Shown here: piece after piece, positions 8,068 through 15,324 of the stretch | How positions within the stretch are numbered: position 1 is the first letter of the stretch | Layout of the letters: each line of letters opens with the position of its first letter | Assembly (NCBI RefSeq): GCF_900102135.1 | Contig: NZ_FMVJ01000021.1 | Coordinates: forward strand, 1 to 36,267 | Length of the DNA: 36,267 nucleotides | Reading direction: 5' to 3' | Source: Microvirga guangxiensis | GTDB taxonomy: Bacteria; Pseudomonadota; Alphaproteobacteria; Rhizobiales; Beijerinckiaceae | Notes under the pieces: generated by a model | Told to the model about the DNA's origin: nothing | What the model saw: the letters and a program-made list of their open reading frames with translations, nothing else | Databases searched by the model: none | Program-made: the position numbers and the translations under genes

Positions 8068-8136
8068 ATTAGCAAGCCCTCCCAGTTGCCGTAATTAGCT
8101 TCGGAAAAGGGTTAGCGTTAAACCGCAGATTAGCCT

Positions 8137-8614
8137 TCAGCGAGACCTGACTGCAAACCCAATCGCCATAGCTGCCATCTTATCTTCAGTATTAGCAAGG
8201 GCATCAACCCGCTCGTTCTGCTGTACCCAGCATGACCCTTGACCTATTGCCAAGTGATCTTGCGGCTACTGATCAGATCATCAAATTGCATCCAAAGGTC
8301 TTGGTTTACTACAGGCTTGTTATCAGCCTTACGCAATCCTTTTCGCCTTCCAGCCGCGCAACCGTTGGGTAGCCCGCTGGATGACATATTGCCTGTCGGT
8401 ATGGAGATGATGGGAGGCCCTGAGGCACAGCCTCAAGCGCCTTGATGGCAGCAGTCATTTCCAACTTATTGTTGGTCGTGATGCGATCCTGTTCAGTGAT
8501 GACCTGTTCGCCTCCTGCAATGGTGATGACAGCGACCCACCCATCTGGGTAGGGATTTCCCAGGCAAGCGCAGTCCGTGAGAATCATGACTCCATTCGTC
8601 ATAGAAAATCTCAA
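8137..8614 (-). pseudogene. rnhA: Ribonuclease HI pseudogene
   Basis: The minus strand from 8614 reads MRFSMTNGVMILTDCACLGN, PYPDGWVAVI, then TTNNKLEMTAAIKALEAVPQ. This is RNase HI, whose usual start is 'IYTDGACxGNPGPGGWGAVI...TTNNRMELxAAIxALE'. After about 8420 the frame shifts. HTDRQYVIQRATQRLRGWKA is readable in a second frame, DNKPVVNQDLWMQFDDLISS in another with a stop, and NERVDALANTEDKMA close to the end before the stop at 8137. Several glycines of the first motif are altered (TDCACLGNPYPDGW). At least two frameshifts and one in-frame stop make it non-functional. RNase HI removes RNA from RNA/DNA hybrids; a functional copy must be elsewhere. Confidence 0.8.
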
Positions 8615-8813
8615 GTTGGATTAGTGAGCAGGATTGCTCTTGGGAGTGCATTGGAGAGGGCTGCTTAGAGAAGGGGGAGCTTAAGGTTCTGCTGACCGTA
8701 AGTGTGCAATCCGCGGGTTAAGCTGTGTGCTCGGTTGGTATGCCTTACTGCCAAGGTTAGCCTTTGATTAACGTTATGAGGCCACCGTGGAGGCCGAACA
8801 AAGGAACCTCGTA

Positions 8814-8930
8814 ATGCGTATCCTCAAGACCGCTCTTAGCCTTTTCGTGGCAGCCACAGTGCTTGGCCCGTTTGTGGCCCTATCAGCTTATGCAGCTACA
8901 ATTCTGGCAGCAGCGGTGGTCGCTCCATAA
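8814..8930 (+). CDS. Small hydrophobic peptide (38 aa)
   Basis: ATG at 8814 is preceded by AAAGGAA at a good spacing, and the 38-codon frame ends at TAA 8928-8930. The peptide starts MRILKTALSLFVAATVLGPF and continues VALSAYAATILAAAVVAP, that is, a positively charged N-terminus, a long hydrophobic core and an Ala-rich end. It could be a single-pass membrane peptide, or a signal peptide followed by almost nothing. The latter would fit a gene whose 3' part was lost when the neighbouring IS2-group element (starting about 15 bases further on) arrived. I do not recognise a family. Confidence 0.4.
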   Translation: MRILKTALSLFVAATVLGPFVALSAYAATILAAAVVAP

Positions 8931-8976
8931 GGGCCGCTAACGATTGGTAGTGATACATGAATTGTGTTGTTGCCCC

Positions 8977-9560
8977 TTAAAGAGCGGACATGGCTTCCTG
9001 GGTTTGTCGGGCCGCGATGAACTCGCGGGGTGAACGACAGCCGAGAGCCCGGTGCGGGTGAAGCTGGGTGTAATGAGCAACCCAGCCCGGCAACGCAGCC
9101 GTCACGGATCGGGCATCCGGGTAGGAGCTGACGCGGGCATAATCGCGCTTGATCGTGCGCACGAAGGCTTCTGCCATGCCATTCGATTGCGGGCTCTCCA
9201 GCAGCGTGGTGCGTGGCTCCAGGCCAAGCTCCCGAGCAAACGAGCGGGTCGGCCCCGCCACATAGCAGCTGCCGTTGTCGGTCAACCACTCGATCGTGTG
9301 TGGCAGCCGGGTCACCGGTCCGAAGCGATGCTCGACCGCGCTGAGCATCAGATCGCAGACATCCTGGCCCTTAATCGCCTCGACCAAGGCGGCATCCGGC
9401 AGGGGCGGCCGGCCGCGCGAGCGGGAGGTTTGCGACTGGGTCTGCTTGATGAGGTTGGAGCGCGCCACGCCGAGGTTCTCGGCGACAACACTCATCGGGA
9501 ACCGTCCTTCGGCAATGAGACGGACCGCAGCAACCGTTTTTTGAGTCCACCACCTCCAAG
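8977..9560 (-). pseudogene. IS2-group transposase OrfB, lacking first catalytic Asp region
   Basis: The frame from about 9560 reads WWTQKTVAAVRLIAEGRFPM, VVAENLGVARSNLI, then RPPLPDAALVEAIKG and jumps directly to QDVCDLMLSAVEHRFGPVTR. In IS2-group OrfB about 100 residues, including the 'TYGYRR' block and the first catalytic Asp (RWCSDGFE), lie between these parts; here they are gone without breaking the frame. The second Asp (EWLTDNGSCY) and the Glu (SPQSNGMAEAFVRTIKRDY) remain, followed by HYTQLHPHRALGCRSPREFI and the stop at 8977. The protein cannot form a DDE site and should be inactive. Confidence 0.75.
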
Positions 9561-9886
9561 GCTTCCCTGAGCACCTCAGCCTCGAGCGTGTTCTTGCCCA
9601 AAAGCCGCTGCAGCGCGCGCACTTGGTTCTGGAGGGCACGGTAGTCGGAGGCTGGCACGACCTCCTCGCCGTGTCCAGCTGCCATCAGAGCGCCTTTGAC
9701 GCCCAGCTTGCGCCAGTGGAAGAGCTGGTTTGAGGCAATGCCGTGCCGGCGGGCGACCAAACTGGTAGTGACGCCCGGTTCGTAGGTTTCGTTGACGATG
9801 GCCACCGTCTCGGCGGCCGTCCAGCGGCGGCGGCGCTCCGGGCCGCTCAGGACATCGATCGGAGGGTTGGTGTTAGTCATCATCAC
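9371..9886 (-). CDS. IS2-group transposase OrfA
   Basis: Minus-strand frame starting MMMTNTNPPIDVLSGPERRR. It contains an N-terminal helix-turn-helix (RRWTAAETVAIVNETYEPGV, SLVARRHGIASNQLFHWRK) and a leucine zipper (ALQNQVRALQRLLGKNTLEA, EVLREALEVV), the layout of IS3-family OrfA. The genuine OrfA probably ends near 9540; beyond this the same frame runs on by chance to 9371, giving Arg/Pro-rich sequence. At about 9537-9543 the minus strand has the run AAAAAAC, where the OrfB frame begins to overlap. In this copy OrfB lies in the +1 (or -2) frame relative to OrfA, so simple -1 frameshifting at that run would not join them here. Confidence 0.65.
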   Translation of the reverse strand: MMMTNTNPPIDVLSGPERRRRWTAAETVAIVNETYEPGVTTSLVARRHGIASNQLFHWRKLGVKGALMAAGHGEEVVPASDYRALQNQVRALQRLLGKNTLEAEVLREALEVVDSKNGCCGPSHCRRTVPDECCRREPRRGALQPHQADPVANLPLARPAAPAGCRLGRGD

Positions 9887-9904
9887 AACAGTAAGCCTAC
9901 CACT

Positions 9905-10368
9905 TAGCTCAGTGGGAAGCGCTGTCTGCTCAATTCGGGGGCTGCAACAGCTAGTGACGGGATGGCGACAGCGCGATCACCTATTTAGAGGTCAGAATGG
10001 GGCTGCTGAGGAGCCAGCAATGGTGGTCTGGAATGCGCTATCTAAGGCATTTTAGGCATGACTGGCCTGAGTTGCTACTCATCATTCTCATCAGCCCCAT
10101 GAACGGGTTGGCTCTGGGTTACAGTACCGCAGTGTTTGGCCCTGCTGTTTCGGCAGCAATCCAGCAATGCGACTATTAAGGGCAGGAACAGCTTTGATAT
10201 CCCTAGAAGCCTATAGCCAAGGCCCTCTTAAGAGGGCCCATCACTGACAAGGGACGAAGCTCACAGGCAGTTCGGATTGGGCTTAGGGGACTCAGTCGCT
10301 GATCTCAATGAAACGCAATAGAAAGTAACGCGTTGCTTCGCGATAGGCTTTCAAGCGGAGATCGAGAT
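9905..10368. other. Intergenic stretch with a perfect palindrome
   Basis: About 460 bases with no gene I can support. A frame at 9997-10179 has a hydrophobic middle but no ribosome binding site. At 10221-10238 GGCCCTCTT is followed directly by its reverse complement AAGAGGGCC, an 18-bp perfect palindrome without a T-run. The promoter of the secreted-protein gene at 10369 should lie at the right end. Confidence 0.35.
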
Positions 10369-10647
10369 ATGAAAAAGACTACTTGGCTGTTAGCAGCAAC
10401 GTTAATTGGCTGTGGTGTCATCGGTGCGACGCCGTCATCTGCTCAAGTCCAATTCGGTATCGGTCCGGATGGCCCGAATATTCAAATTGGCCCGGATAAT
10501 GACCGAAGATACGAACGTCGAATTGAACGTCGTCGCTATGAAGACCGAGCTACCACAGGCAGCATCGAACGTTGTCGAACGGTTATCGTCCGCGAAGAAG
10601 ATGAATTCGGCGATGAGGTCACTCGGCGTGTCAGGCGCTGCCGCTAA
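10369..10647 (+). CDS. Small secreted Arg-rich hypothetical protein (92 aa)
   Basis: I use the ATG at 10369 rather than an in-frame ATG at 10333: GGAG lies about eight bases before 10369, and the signal peptide (MKKTTWLLAATLIGCGVIGA, ending TPSSAQ) then starts the protein. The mature part has a repeated 'GPDxPxIxIGPD' style (FGIGPDGPNIQIGPDNDR), an Arg/Glu-rich segment (YERRIERRRYEDR), and a C-terminal two-Cys unit (SIERCRTVIVREEDEFGDEV, RRVRRCR). Small proteins of this design are common in Hyphomicrobiales, but I know of no function. Probably periplasmic with one disulphide. Confidence 0.75.
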   Translation: MKKTTWLLAATLIGCGVIGATPSSAQVQFGIGPDGPNIQIGPDNDRRYERRIERRRYEDRATTGSIERCRTVIVREEDEFGDEVTRRVRRCR

Positions 10648-11163
10648 TCGCGGTACCACTTGAACGATGATTTATTAGGGCTTCAGGAATCCGTCTTCTG
10701 AGGCTCATTCCATAGGGGCTGTCCAACACAGCCGATCCTATCAGTAGCCGGTGCAGATGCTTCGACCGAGCCTATCCATTCTGCGCTGACGAACCCTTTC
10801 AAGTTCTTCAGTTTTCTTGCGCGTCGCGTCGCGTGCCTCAGATCGCCCAGAGACCCGTTTCGACTATTAGAGAGTTAACAGGTGTCGCGCTCTCCAGCTT
10901 TTCAGGGCACTTGTACGCGCTTGGTGATGTCCAAAGGGAAGGGAAGCCAGAACTAGGTTTGGTAGCGAAGGATTGATACCTAAGTAGGCCCAGGAGGGCG
11001 ATCGCTTGATTGACCCATAAGGGGCAGCAGGGGGCAAGCCCTTGGATCAAGGTGGTAAACGTCGCTGGCGGTGCCGATGTGCAGCCTAGCGAGCAAATCT
11101 TGGACGCTAGGGAACCAGTGGGCGGTGGTTTGCTTGGCCTTAGGGTACCAACTGGATGAATTC
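10648..11163. other. Intergenic stretch, no gene recognised
   Basis: About 515 bases. Just after the preceding stop codon (about 10678-10708) an imperfect stem of nine pairs, GGGCTTCAG with CTGAGGCTC, could be a weak terminator. Open frames on either strand here have no recognisable motif. Confidence 0.3.
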
Positions 11164-11412
11164 ATGCCGCGCTATTACTTTAATGTCCACATTAATCACG
11201 ATGTCATCAGGGACCCTGAAGGGCAGAACCTCAGCGATCCAGACCAAGCGTGGGAAGTTGCCAAGGCTATGGCAGTGAACCTAATGGAAACCAAGTTCGA
11301 GATGCCAATCAATTGGGCCACAGGGCAGATTGAGGTCCGAGATGATGTTGACGAGGTCCTCTTAGAGTTACCGTTCATGGAGGCTATTAAGATTGATCAA
11401 CAGTCTCACTGA
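11164..11412 (+). CDS. DUF6894 family protein (82 aa)
   Basis: The start is set at ATG 11164 because the family signature MPRYYFNVHI begins the protein; an upstream in-frame ATG would add 31 codons with no family match. DUF6894 proteins are about 80 residues, begin 'MPRYFFHV', have an acidic 'DxxGxELxDxxAAxxEA' segment (here RDPEGQNLSDPDQAWEVA) and end in a strand such as 'WxVEVxDExGxxLFxLxF' (here IEVRDDVDEVLLELPF). They are abundant in Hyphomicrobiales and their function is unknown. A second, more divergent member lies at 35672. No operon partner is evident. Confidence 0.75.
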   Translation: MPRYYFNVHINHDVIRDPEGQNLSDPDQAWEVAKAMAVNLMETKFEMPINWATGQIEVRDDVDEVLLELPFMEAIKIDQQSH

Positions 11413-11552
11413 ACGCTCCAAGACTTTCCCCAGAGAGGTAAAGAGAGGACGCTGGGGCTCTTCGTATTTAGGATGATCATCCGAGAAGGGGGGATTAAGC
11501 CAGCGTTAAGCGGCTCAGGCGGAGAATTGAGCATCATGGAGGGGAAACCGAG

Positions 11553-11969
11553 ATGCTCCCCGCTTATCGTTCCAAGGCTACAGTCCTTGTCGTCGAAGAT
11601 GATGCGATCCCTCGTGAACTACTTGCCCAGCTTCTCTTGACGAGCGGGTTTGATGTGGTCGCGGTGCCAACTGGCGAAAGGGCTCTCTTGGCGTTATGCC
11701 GACATGGGAATCAGATCGACTGGCTTGTGAGCAAGGTTAGCTTACCAGGACTGGTATGTGGGCGGATGCTAGCAGAAGAGTACCATCAACATCATTCTGA
11801 TCGCCACGTAGTGCTGATCCCACCTCAATTCGATCCGGCCAAGATGTCGTCTGATCGACTGGTGTTCGTACCACCAGGATCACCTATGAGAGTCCTTGAG
11901 GTGCTCCAGGCTTTGAAGAGTCCAGAACTAGCCTGTGTGCTGCCATTCCCTGCGGTAAGGGTTGCCTGA
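11553..11969 (+). CDS. Stand-alone receiver-like protein, phospho-Asp replaced
   Basis: A 138-residue protein with GGAGGGG upstream of the ATG. Residues 9-130 have the CheY/REC pattern: KATVLVVEDDAIPRELLAQL with the acidic pocket E15-D16-D17, then LLLTSGFDVVAVPTGERALL. The strand-3 segment reads IDWLVSKVSLPG where a normal receiver has 'LLLTDxxLPG', so the phospho-acceptor Asp is aligned with Lys61. The conserved strand-5 Lys (usually 'KPF') is in VPPGSP, without Lys. There is no output domain. It therefore cannot work as an ordinary phosphorylated response regulator; a phosphorylation-independent partner-binding role or ongoing decay are both possible. Its last 42 bases overlap the tail of a convergent gene. 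Confidence 0.75.
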   Translation: MLPAYRSKATVLVVEDDAIPRELLAQLLLTSGFDVVAVPTGERALLALCRHGNQIDWLVSKVSLPGLVCGRMLAEEYHQHHSDRHVVLIPPQFDPAKMSSDRLVFVPPGSPMRVLEVLQALKSPELACVLPFPAVRVA

Positions 11970-12179
11970 CGTTATCCTCTTGAGCCCTTTATCCGACGAC
12001 GAGGAGCGCGTGAGACGCAGCTGATCCCAGGATGAATCTGACCTTCTCTTAAGGATACGGACGATCTGGTTGAGCGTGTCAGGGTTCGGAGGTTGTTCCT
12101 GGTGATCCATAGGCTTGCGGATGGCCTTGAGGATCAATTCCCGAACGTGCTTAGCAACCTGATCGTCTATATGCGTCAT
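11928..12179 (-). CDS. Small hypothetical protein (83 aa)
   Basis: AGGAGGG lies eight bases before the ATG, one of the best ribosome binding sites in this half of the window, which is my main reason for calling it real. The N-terminal half is helical and charged (VAKHVRELILKAIRKPMDHQ) and a later segment reads DTLNQIVRILKRRSDSSWDQ, followed by a polar Arg/Ser-rich tail. No signal peptide or membrane segment. It converges on and overlaps the 3' end of the receiver-like gene by 42 bases. I do not recognise a family. Confidence 0.5.
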   Translation of the reverse strand: MTHIDDQVAKHVRELILKAIRKPMDHQEQPPNPDTLNQIVRILKRRSDSSWDQLRLTRSSSSDKGLKRITSGNPYRREWQHTG

Positions 12180-12352
12180 TGGACGTCCCTCCTATGGCCA
12201 CCGGGGCTTACCATCAACCGTGGTCGAAATGTGCCCCGCTGAGGGTCTTTGTAGCAGGTAATTGTGACCTCGGAGTAAGCCTCTTCGCACTCGAAAGTGA
12301 GGAGACTACTCTTGAGCCTCGGCCATATGGCTCAGAGTAAGCTAGCCATATG

Positions 12353-12840
12353 TCAGTTTATGTTGAGAGGGTTATTTTCCTGAGATGCGTTGAGCCGTGC
12401 CCGCTCTTCGATATCGTCGCGCGCCAGCTTCAGCACCTCAAGGTGCAATACTCCCATAAACTGACTCAAGGCCAGAAGAGTGTGGCCTAAGATTTACTCT
12501 CGCCTCTCTTAGTCCATCCCGATAGCTCTCACCCTTTTGGCGAATTTCACAAATTGCGGCTGTACGCCTTGAGCGTTCTGATCCTTTTGGCTGTTAAAGA
12601 GAGCTCCGGAGCATGCAGCGTGAGCGAGCTTGAGGAGTCCAATCTCCTCAAGCTGTGGATGGAGAGGAATGTCAGGGTATGTCCCGTTCTCTGTGCCTAG
12701 GATGCGGACCACATGAATGCATTTTGTGATCCGGAAGTCATCCTTCTTGGGAACAGTTACCTCTGAGACAGGAGCGCCCGTGACGGCACTGATCCAGACG
12801 AACTTGGAAATCCCTAGCAGTTGGCTGGTCACCATTGACC
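12353..12840 (-). pseudogene. Tyrosine recombinase (phage-type integrase) remnant
   Basis: A single minus-strand frame from about 12840 to the stop at 12353, with in-frame stops at 12509-12511 and about 12497, resembles the catalytic half of a tyrosine recombinase. ISAVTGAPVSEVTV corresponds to 'xTGxRxSExxxL' (the first catalytic Arg is replaced by Pro). YPDIPLHPQLEEIGLLKLAH corresponds to 'RxVPLHPxLxxLGFLxYV', and VQPQFVKFAKRVRAIGMD to the segment before the missing 'HxLRHT'. After the stops, LGHTLLALSQFMG, KLARDDIEERA and NNPLN resemble the C-terminal 'LMGHxxxxxTxRYAxLxxxDIxxA...SPxDNL' tail, but the RH and Tyr residues are gone. Its 5' end is cut by the IS3 element starting at 12841. The family call is an inference from patterns. 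Confidence 0.5.
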
Positions 12841-13093
12841 TGACTGGGATTTTGAACAAGGCAAGTCGAGAGCGTACTGCATGATTGTGGATGTCTGTAG
12901 CTTCTGTGTAAGCGCCTCTTTTGTCACAGATGTGAGTGGCCAGTAGCCCAAGGATGAGTGAGGCCGCACGCGGTTATAGTGATCGCGCCAGGCGCCGATT
13001 ACGACCTGAGCCTCTTTCAGGCTGTATAGGATCTCCAGCTTAAGGCACTCGTCCCAGAGCTTACCCTACTGAAGTTCTCACAGTACCCATTCT

Positions 13094-13100
13094 CCCAAGG
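13094..13100 (+). repeat. IS21 target-site duplication, left copy
   Basis: CCCAAGG directly abuts the left end of the IS21 element and is repeated exactly at 15318-15324 beyond the right end. Confidence 0.9.
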
Positions 13101-13155
13101 TGTCAAGCGAACCGAAGAATTGACCCCTTGGGCGAACTGAAGATTTGACCCCCTC

Positions 13156-13959
13156 TCATTGCTTTGTGGCGCCCTCGGTTTCGAGCGCCGATCCAGCCTT
13201 CTGCAGCAGGCCGGATCTGCGCTTTTCGCGCAGCCGGTAGCTGTCGCCGCGGATGGTGATCACCGTCGAATGATGCAGCAGGCGATCCAAAATCGCCGTC
13301 GCCACAACGGCATCCCCAAAAACCGATCCCCATTCGCCCACAGAGCGATTGGAGGTGATCAGGATCGAGCCCCGTTCATAACGACGCGACACCAGCTGGA
13401 AGAACAGATGCGCTGCATTGGCCTCGAACGGCAGGTAGCCGAGCTCATCGATGATCAGCAGTTTCGGCCGCGCCAGGATCGTCAGCTGCTTGTCGAGCAC
13501 GCCATCGTCGTGGGCCTTGGCCAGCATCGCCACCAGCGTCGCAGCCGTGACGAACTGCACGCTGTAGGTCTGCCGGATCGCCTCGCGCCCGAGAGCCACC
13601 GCCAGATGAGTTTTGCCGGTGCCCGGCGGCCCCAGGAACAAGACCATGTCGCCATGCGCAATCCAGCGGCAGGTGGCCAACTCCCGGATCTGCCGCGGAT
13701 CCAGCGACGGCTGCGCGTCGAACTCAAAGCCGTCGAGTTCACGCACGAACGGGAACTGCGCGATCTTACTCGCCATGGCAATCCGCCGCTCGTCGCGCCG
13801 CGCGATCTCGCGCCTGACCAGGAACGCCAAGGCCTCGCGCAAGGTCATGTCCGAACGGGCTGCTTCGTCCAGCAGCGTGTCGAGCTGGTCGCGGATCGCC
13901 GTCAGCTTGAGCCGGTCGAGCATCGCCACCAGGGCTTCGTGATCGACACCCGTCATCAC
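13156..13959 (-). CDS. istB: IS21 transposition helper ATPase IstB
   Basis: A 267-residue DnaA/DnaC-like AAA+ ATPase that assembles on target DNA and directs the IstA transposase. Residues 1-95 are the helical N-terminal domain (HEALVAMLDRLKLTAIRDQL, ALAFLVRREIARRDERRI). Walker A is GPPGTGKT at 110-117, Walker B LLIIDE at 167-172 followed by LGYLPF, and sensor-like ILITSNRSVGEWGSVFGD follows, ending with RGDSYRLREKR. Length and motifs are those of full-size IstB. Its start codon overlaps the istA stop (ATGA, 13956-13959), so the two are translationally coupled. The stop lies close to the left terminal repeat. Confidence 0.93.
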   Translation of the reverse strand: MMTGVDHEALVAMLDRLKLTAIRDQLDTLLDEAARSDMTLREALAFLVRREIARRDERRIAMASKIAQFPFVRELDGFEFDAQPSLDPRQIRELATCRWIAHGDMVLFLGPPGTGKTHLAVALGREAIRQTYSVQFVTAATLVAMLAKAHDDGVLDKQLTILARPKLLIIDELGYLPFEANAAHLFFQLVSRRYERGSILITSNRSVGEWGSVFGDAVVATAILDRLLHHSTVITIRGDSYRLREKRRSGLLQKAGSALETEGATKQ

Positions 13960-15245
13960 CAGCCTCCTCCCACCAGCGCCTCATATTCGGCCAGCGGCCG
14001 CAACAGGGCGGGAGGCGGACCGCGGTCCGCCGGCGCCGATCGCACCGGCCCAGCCCCACCGACCACGCCGGCCAGATGTGCGCGCTCGACAATCCGTTGC
14101 CGGCGGCCCCGGCACAGAGCATGGTCGGCCACCACCTCGCCGGCATGGCGCACGATCACGCGCCCACCCAGCACCACCACTTGGACACTCTCCCCGATCA
14201 GCCGCCAGGGCACCGAGTAGCTGTTCGTATCCAGGTCAATCGCGCAGTCCGCCTGAACCTTGCGCACCAGATCCCGCAACTGCCCGAACGGGGCTCGTCC
14301 GCCGAGGGGGCGAAGCGCCCCGGCCTCGGACGCAAAGCGCTCCGCCGGAGCCACGCCGGTGGTGCCATGCACCCGCTGATCGGCGATCTCGCGCGTCCAC
14401 CGGTCCAGATGCGCCTCGAGGGCCGCCCAGCTCTCGAAGCGGCGGCCGGCAATGGCATTCTTCTTGACGTAGTCGACCCCGCGCTCGTCCTTTCCCTTGG
14501 TGCGCGCCCGGTAGGGCGCACACGCGCGGGGCGCAAATCCCCAGTAGCGGGCAAAGGCGTGAAGCCGCCCATTGAAACGCACCTCCCGGGTGGCCGCATC
14601 GTGATGCTCAACCAGCGCCTTGGGATTGTCGAACAGCACTTCGGCCGGAACCCCGCCAAAGCGCAGAAAGGCGCCTTCCATACCCTCAAACCAGTCCGCC
14701 TGGCGCTCGCGCAGCGAGGGTCGGATGTGTAGCCGGCGCGAGTAGCCCAGCGTGGCGACGAACAGGTGCACCCGAACCCGCTCGCCACCGATCCACACCC
14801 GCGTGTCGCCGAAGTCGATCTGCATCTGCTGGCCCGGCGCCGTCTCAAACCGCACGGTTGCCCGCATCTGTGCCTTCAGCTCCCGGCGCCAGCGCTGCAC
14901 CCGCAGCTCGACCGAGCGCAGCCCGATGACGATCCCGTGCTCGCTCGCCAGCTCCTGGCGCACCACGTCCGCATTGCCGCCATGCCGGAAGAACCGCTCC
15001 CGCAGCCACTCGTCCAGGCCATCGAACGCGGTCCGGCGCACGGGCTTGCGGAACACCACAGCCCCGCCCTCGCGCAGATACCGCCGCACTATGTTGCGCG
15101 CGCAGCCGAACTCCCTCGCCAGCCGCTTGGCACCCCAGCCAAGCTCATGCAGCCGCAGCATCGCGGCCACCTCCTCAGCCTGAAGCATCTCCTCTCTCCG
15201 CATCGTCCGCGACAATGCAGGATCCACTGAAACCCCGGTCGACAT
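13956..15245 (-). CDS. istA: IS21 transposase IstA
   Basis: A 429-residue DDE transposase. The start at 15245 is strongly supported by AGAGGAGG a few bases upstream. Residues about 20-60 form a helix-turn-helix (AEEVAAMLRLHELGWGAKRL, AREFGCARNIVRRYLR). The rve/DDE core has the first Asp in QMQIDFGDTRVWIGG (about 141-155), the second in EVLFDNPKALVEHH, and the Glu in KGKDERGVDYVKKNAI. The C-terminal Mu-transposase-like domain includes NSYSVPWRLIGESVQVVVLG. It reads through without interruption and couples to istB by a 4-base overlap. With istB and intact ends it makes an apparently complete IS21 transposition unit. Confidence 0.93.
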   Translation of the reverse strand: MSTGVSVDPALSRTMRREEMLQAEEVAAMLRLHELGWGAKRLAREFGCARNIVRRYLREGGAVVFRKPVRRTAFDGLDEWLRERFFRHGGNADVVRQELASEHGIVIGLRSVELRVQRWRRELKAQMRATVRFETAPGQQMQIDFGDTRVWIGGERVRVHLFVATLGYSRRLHIRPSLRERQADWFEGMEGAFLRFGGVPAEVLFDNPKALVEHHDAATREVRFNGRLHAFARYWGFAPRACAPYRARTKGKDERGVDYVKKNAIAGRRFESWAALEAHLDRWTREIADQRVHGTTGVAPAERFASEAGALRPLGGRAPFGQLRDLVRKVQADCAIDLDTNSYSVPWRLIGESVQVVVLGGRVIVRHAGEVVADHALCRGRRQRIVERAHLAGVVGGAGPVRSAPADRGPPPALLRPLAEYEALVGGGW

Positions 15246-15317
15246 CTATTCCTCCTCTGCCAAGGAGGGGTCAGTTCTTCATTTCGTCAGGGGGTCAGTT
15301 TCTCAGTTCGGCCGACA

Positions 15318-15324
15318 CCCAAGG
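15318..15324 (+). repeat. IS21 target-site duplication, right copy
   Basis: CCCAAGG, identical to 13094-13100, directly after the right IS21 end at 15317. Removing the IS21 and one copy rejoins the transposase reading GSPW-ENGYC of the host IS3 element. Confidence 0.9.

Larger units (their letters stand above)
8945..9904 (-). mobile_element. IS2-group (IS3 family) insertion sequence, internally deleted
   Basis: The limits are set by imperfect inverted ends that both begin TGGTAG. The left one starts at 8945 (tggtagtgatacatgaattg) and the right one reads inward on the other strand from 9904 (tggtaggcttac...tgttgtg). The element is about 960 bases, well short of the usual 1.3 kb for the group, because the middle of orfB is missing. 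No matching target duplication was seen. Confidence 0.55.
13101..15317 (-). mobile_element. IS21-family insertion sequence, apparently complete (2,217 bp)
   Basis: The terminal inverted repeats are TGTCAAGCGAACCGAAGAAT-TGACCCC at 13101-13127 and, on the other strand from 15317 to 15291, TGTCGGCCGAACTGAGAAAC-TGACCCC. Each end carries a second internal copy of the 'GAAxxxxTGACCCC' unit (13138-13152 on the left, about 15264-15280 on the right), the multiple terminal repeat layout typical of IS21. A perfect 7-bp target duplication (CCCAAGG) flanks it. It carries istA and istB as an overlapping pair on the minus strand with no visible frameshift, so it may be active and inserted recently. Confidence 0.9.

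Noticed and set aside
9537..9543. AAAAAAC run as a programmed -1 frameshift site joining OrfA and OrfB
   Set aside because: In this copy OrfB is in the +1 (equivalently -2) frame relative to OrfA, so a -1 shift would not produce the fusion.
9997..10179. 60-codon plus-strand frame with a hydrophobic middle (LLLIILISPMNG)
   Set aside because: There is no ribosome binding site at any of its ATGs, no family resemblance, and it sits in a degraded region next to an IS.
13159..14220. 353-codon plus-strand frame opposite istB/istA
   Set aside because: It lies antisense to IstB with intact Walker motifs; its product is His/Arg/Gln-rich with no family resemblance.
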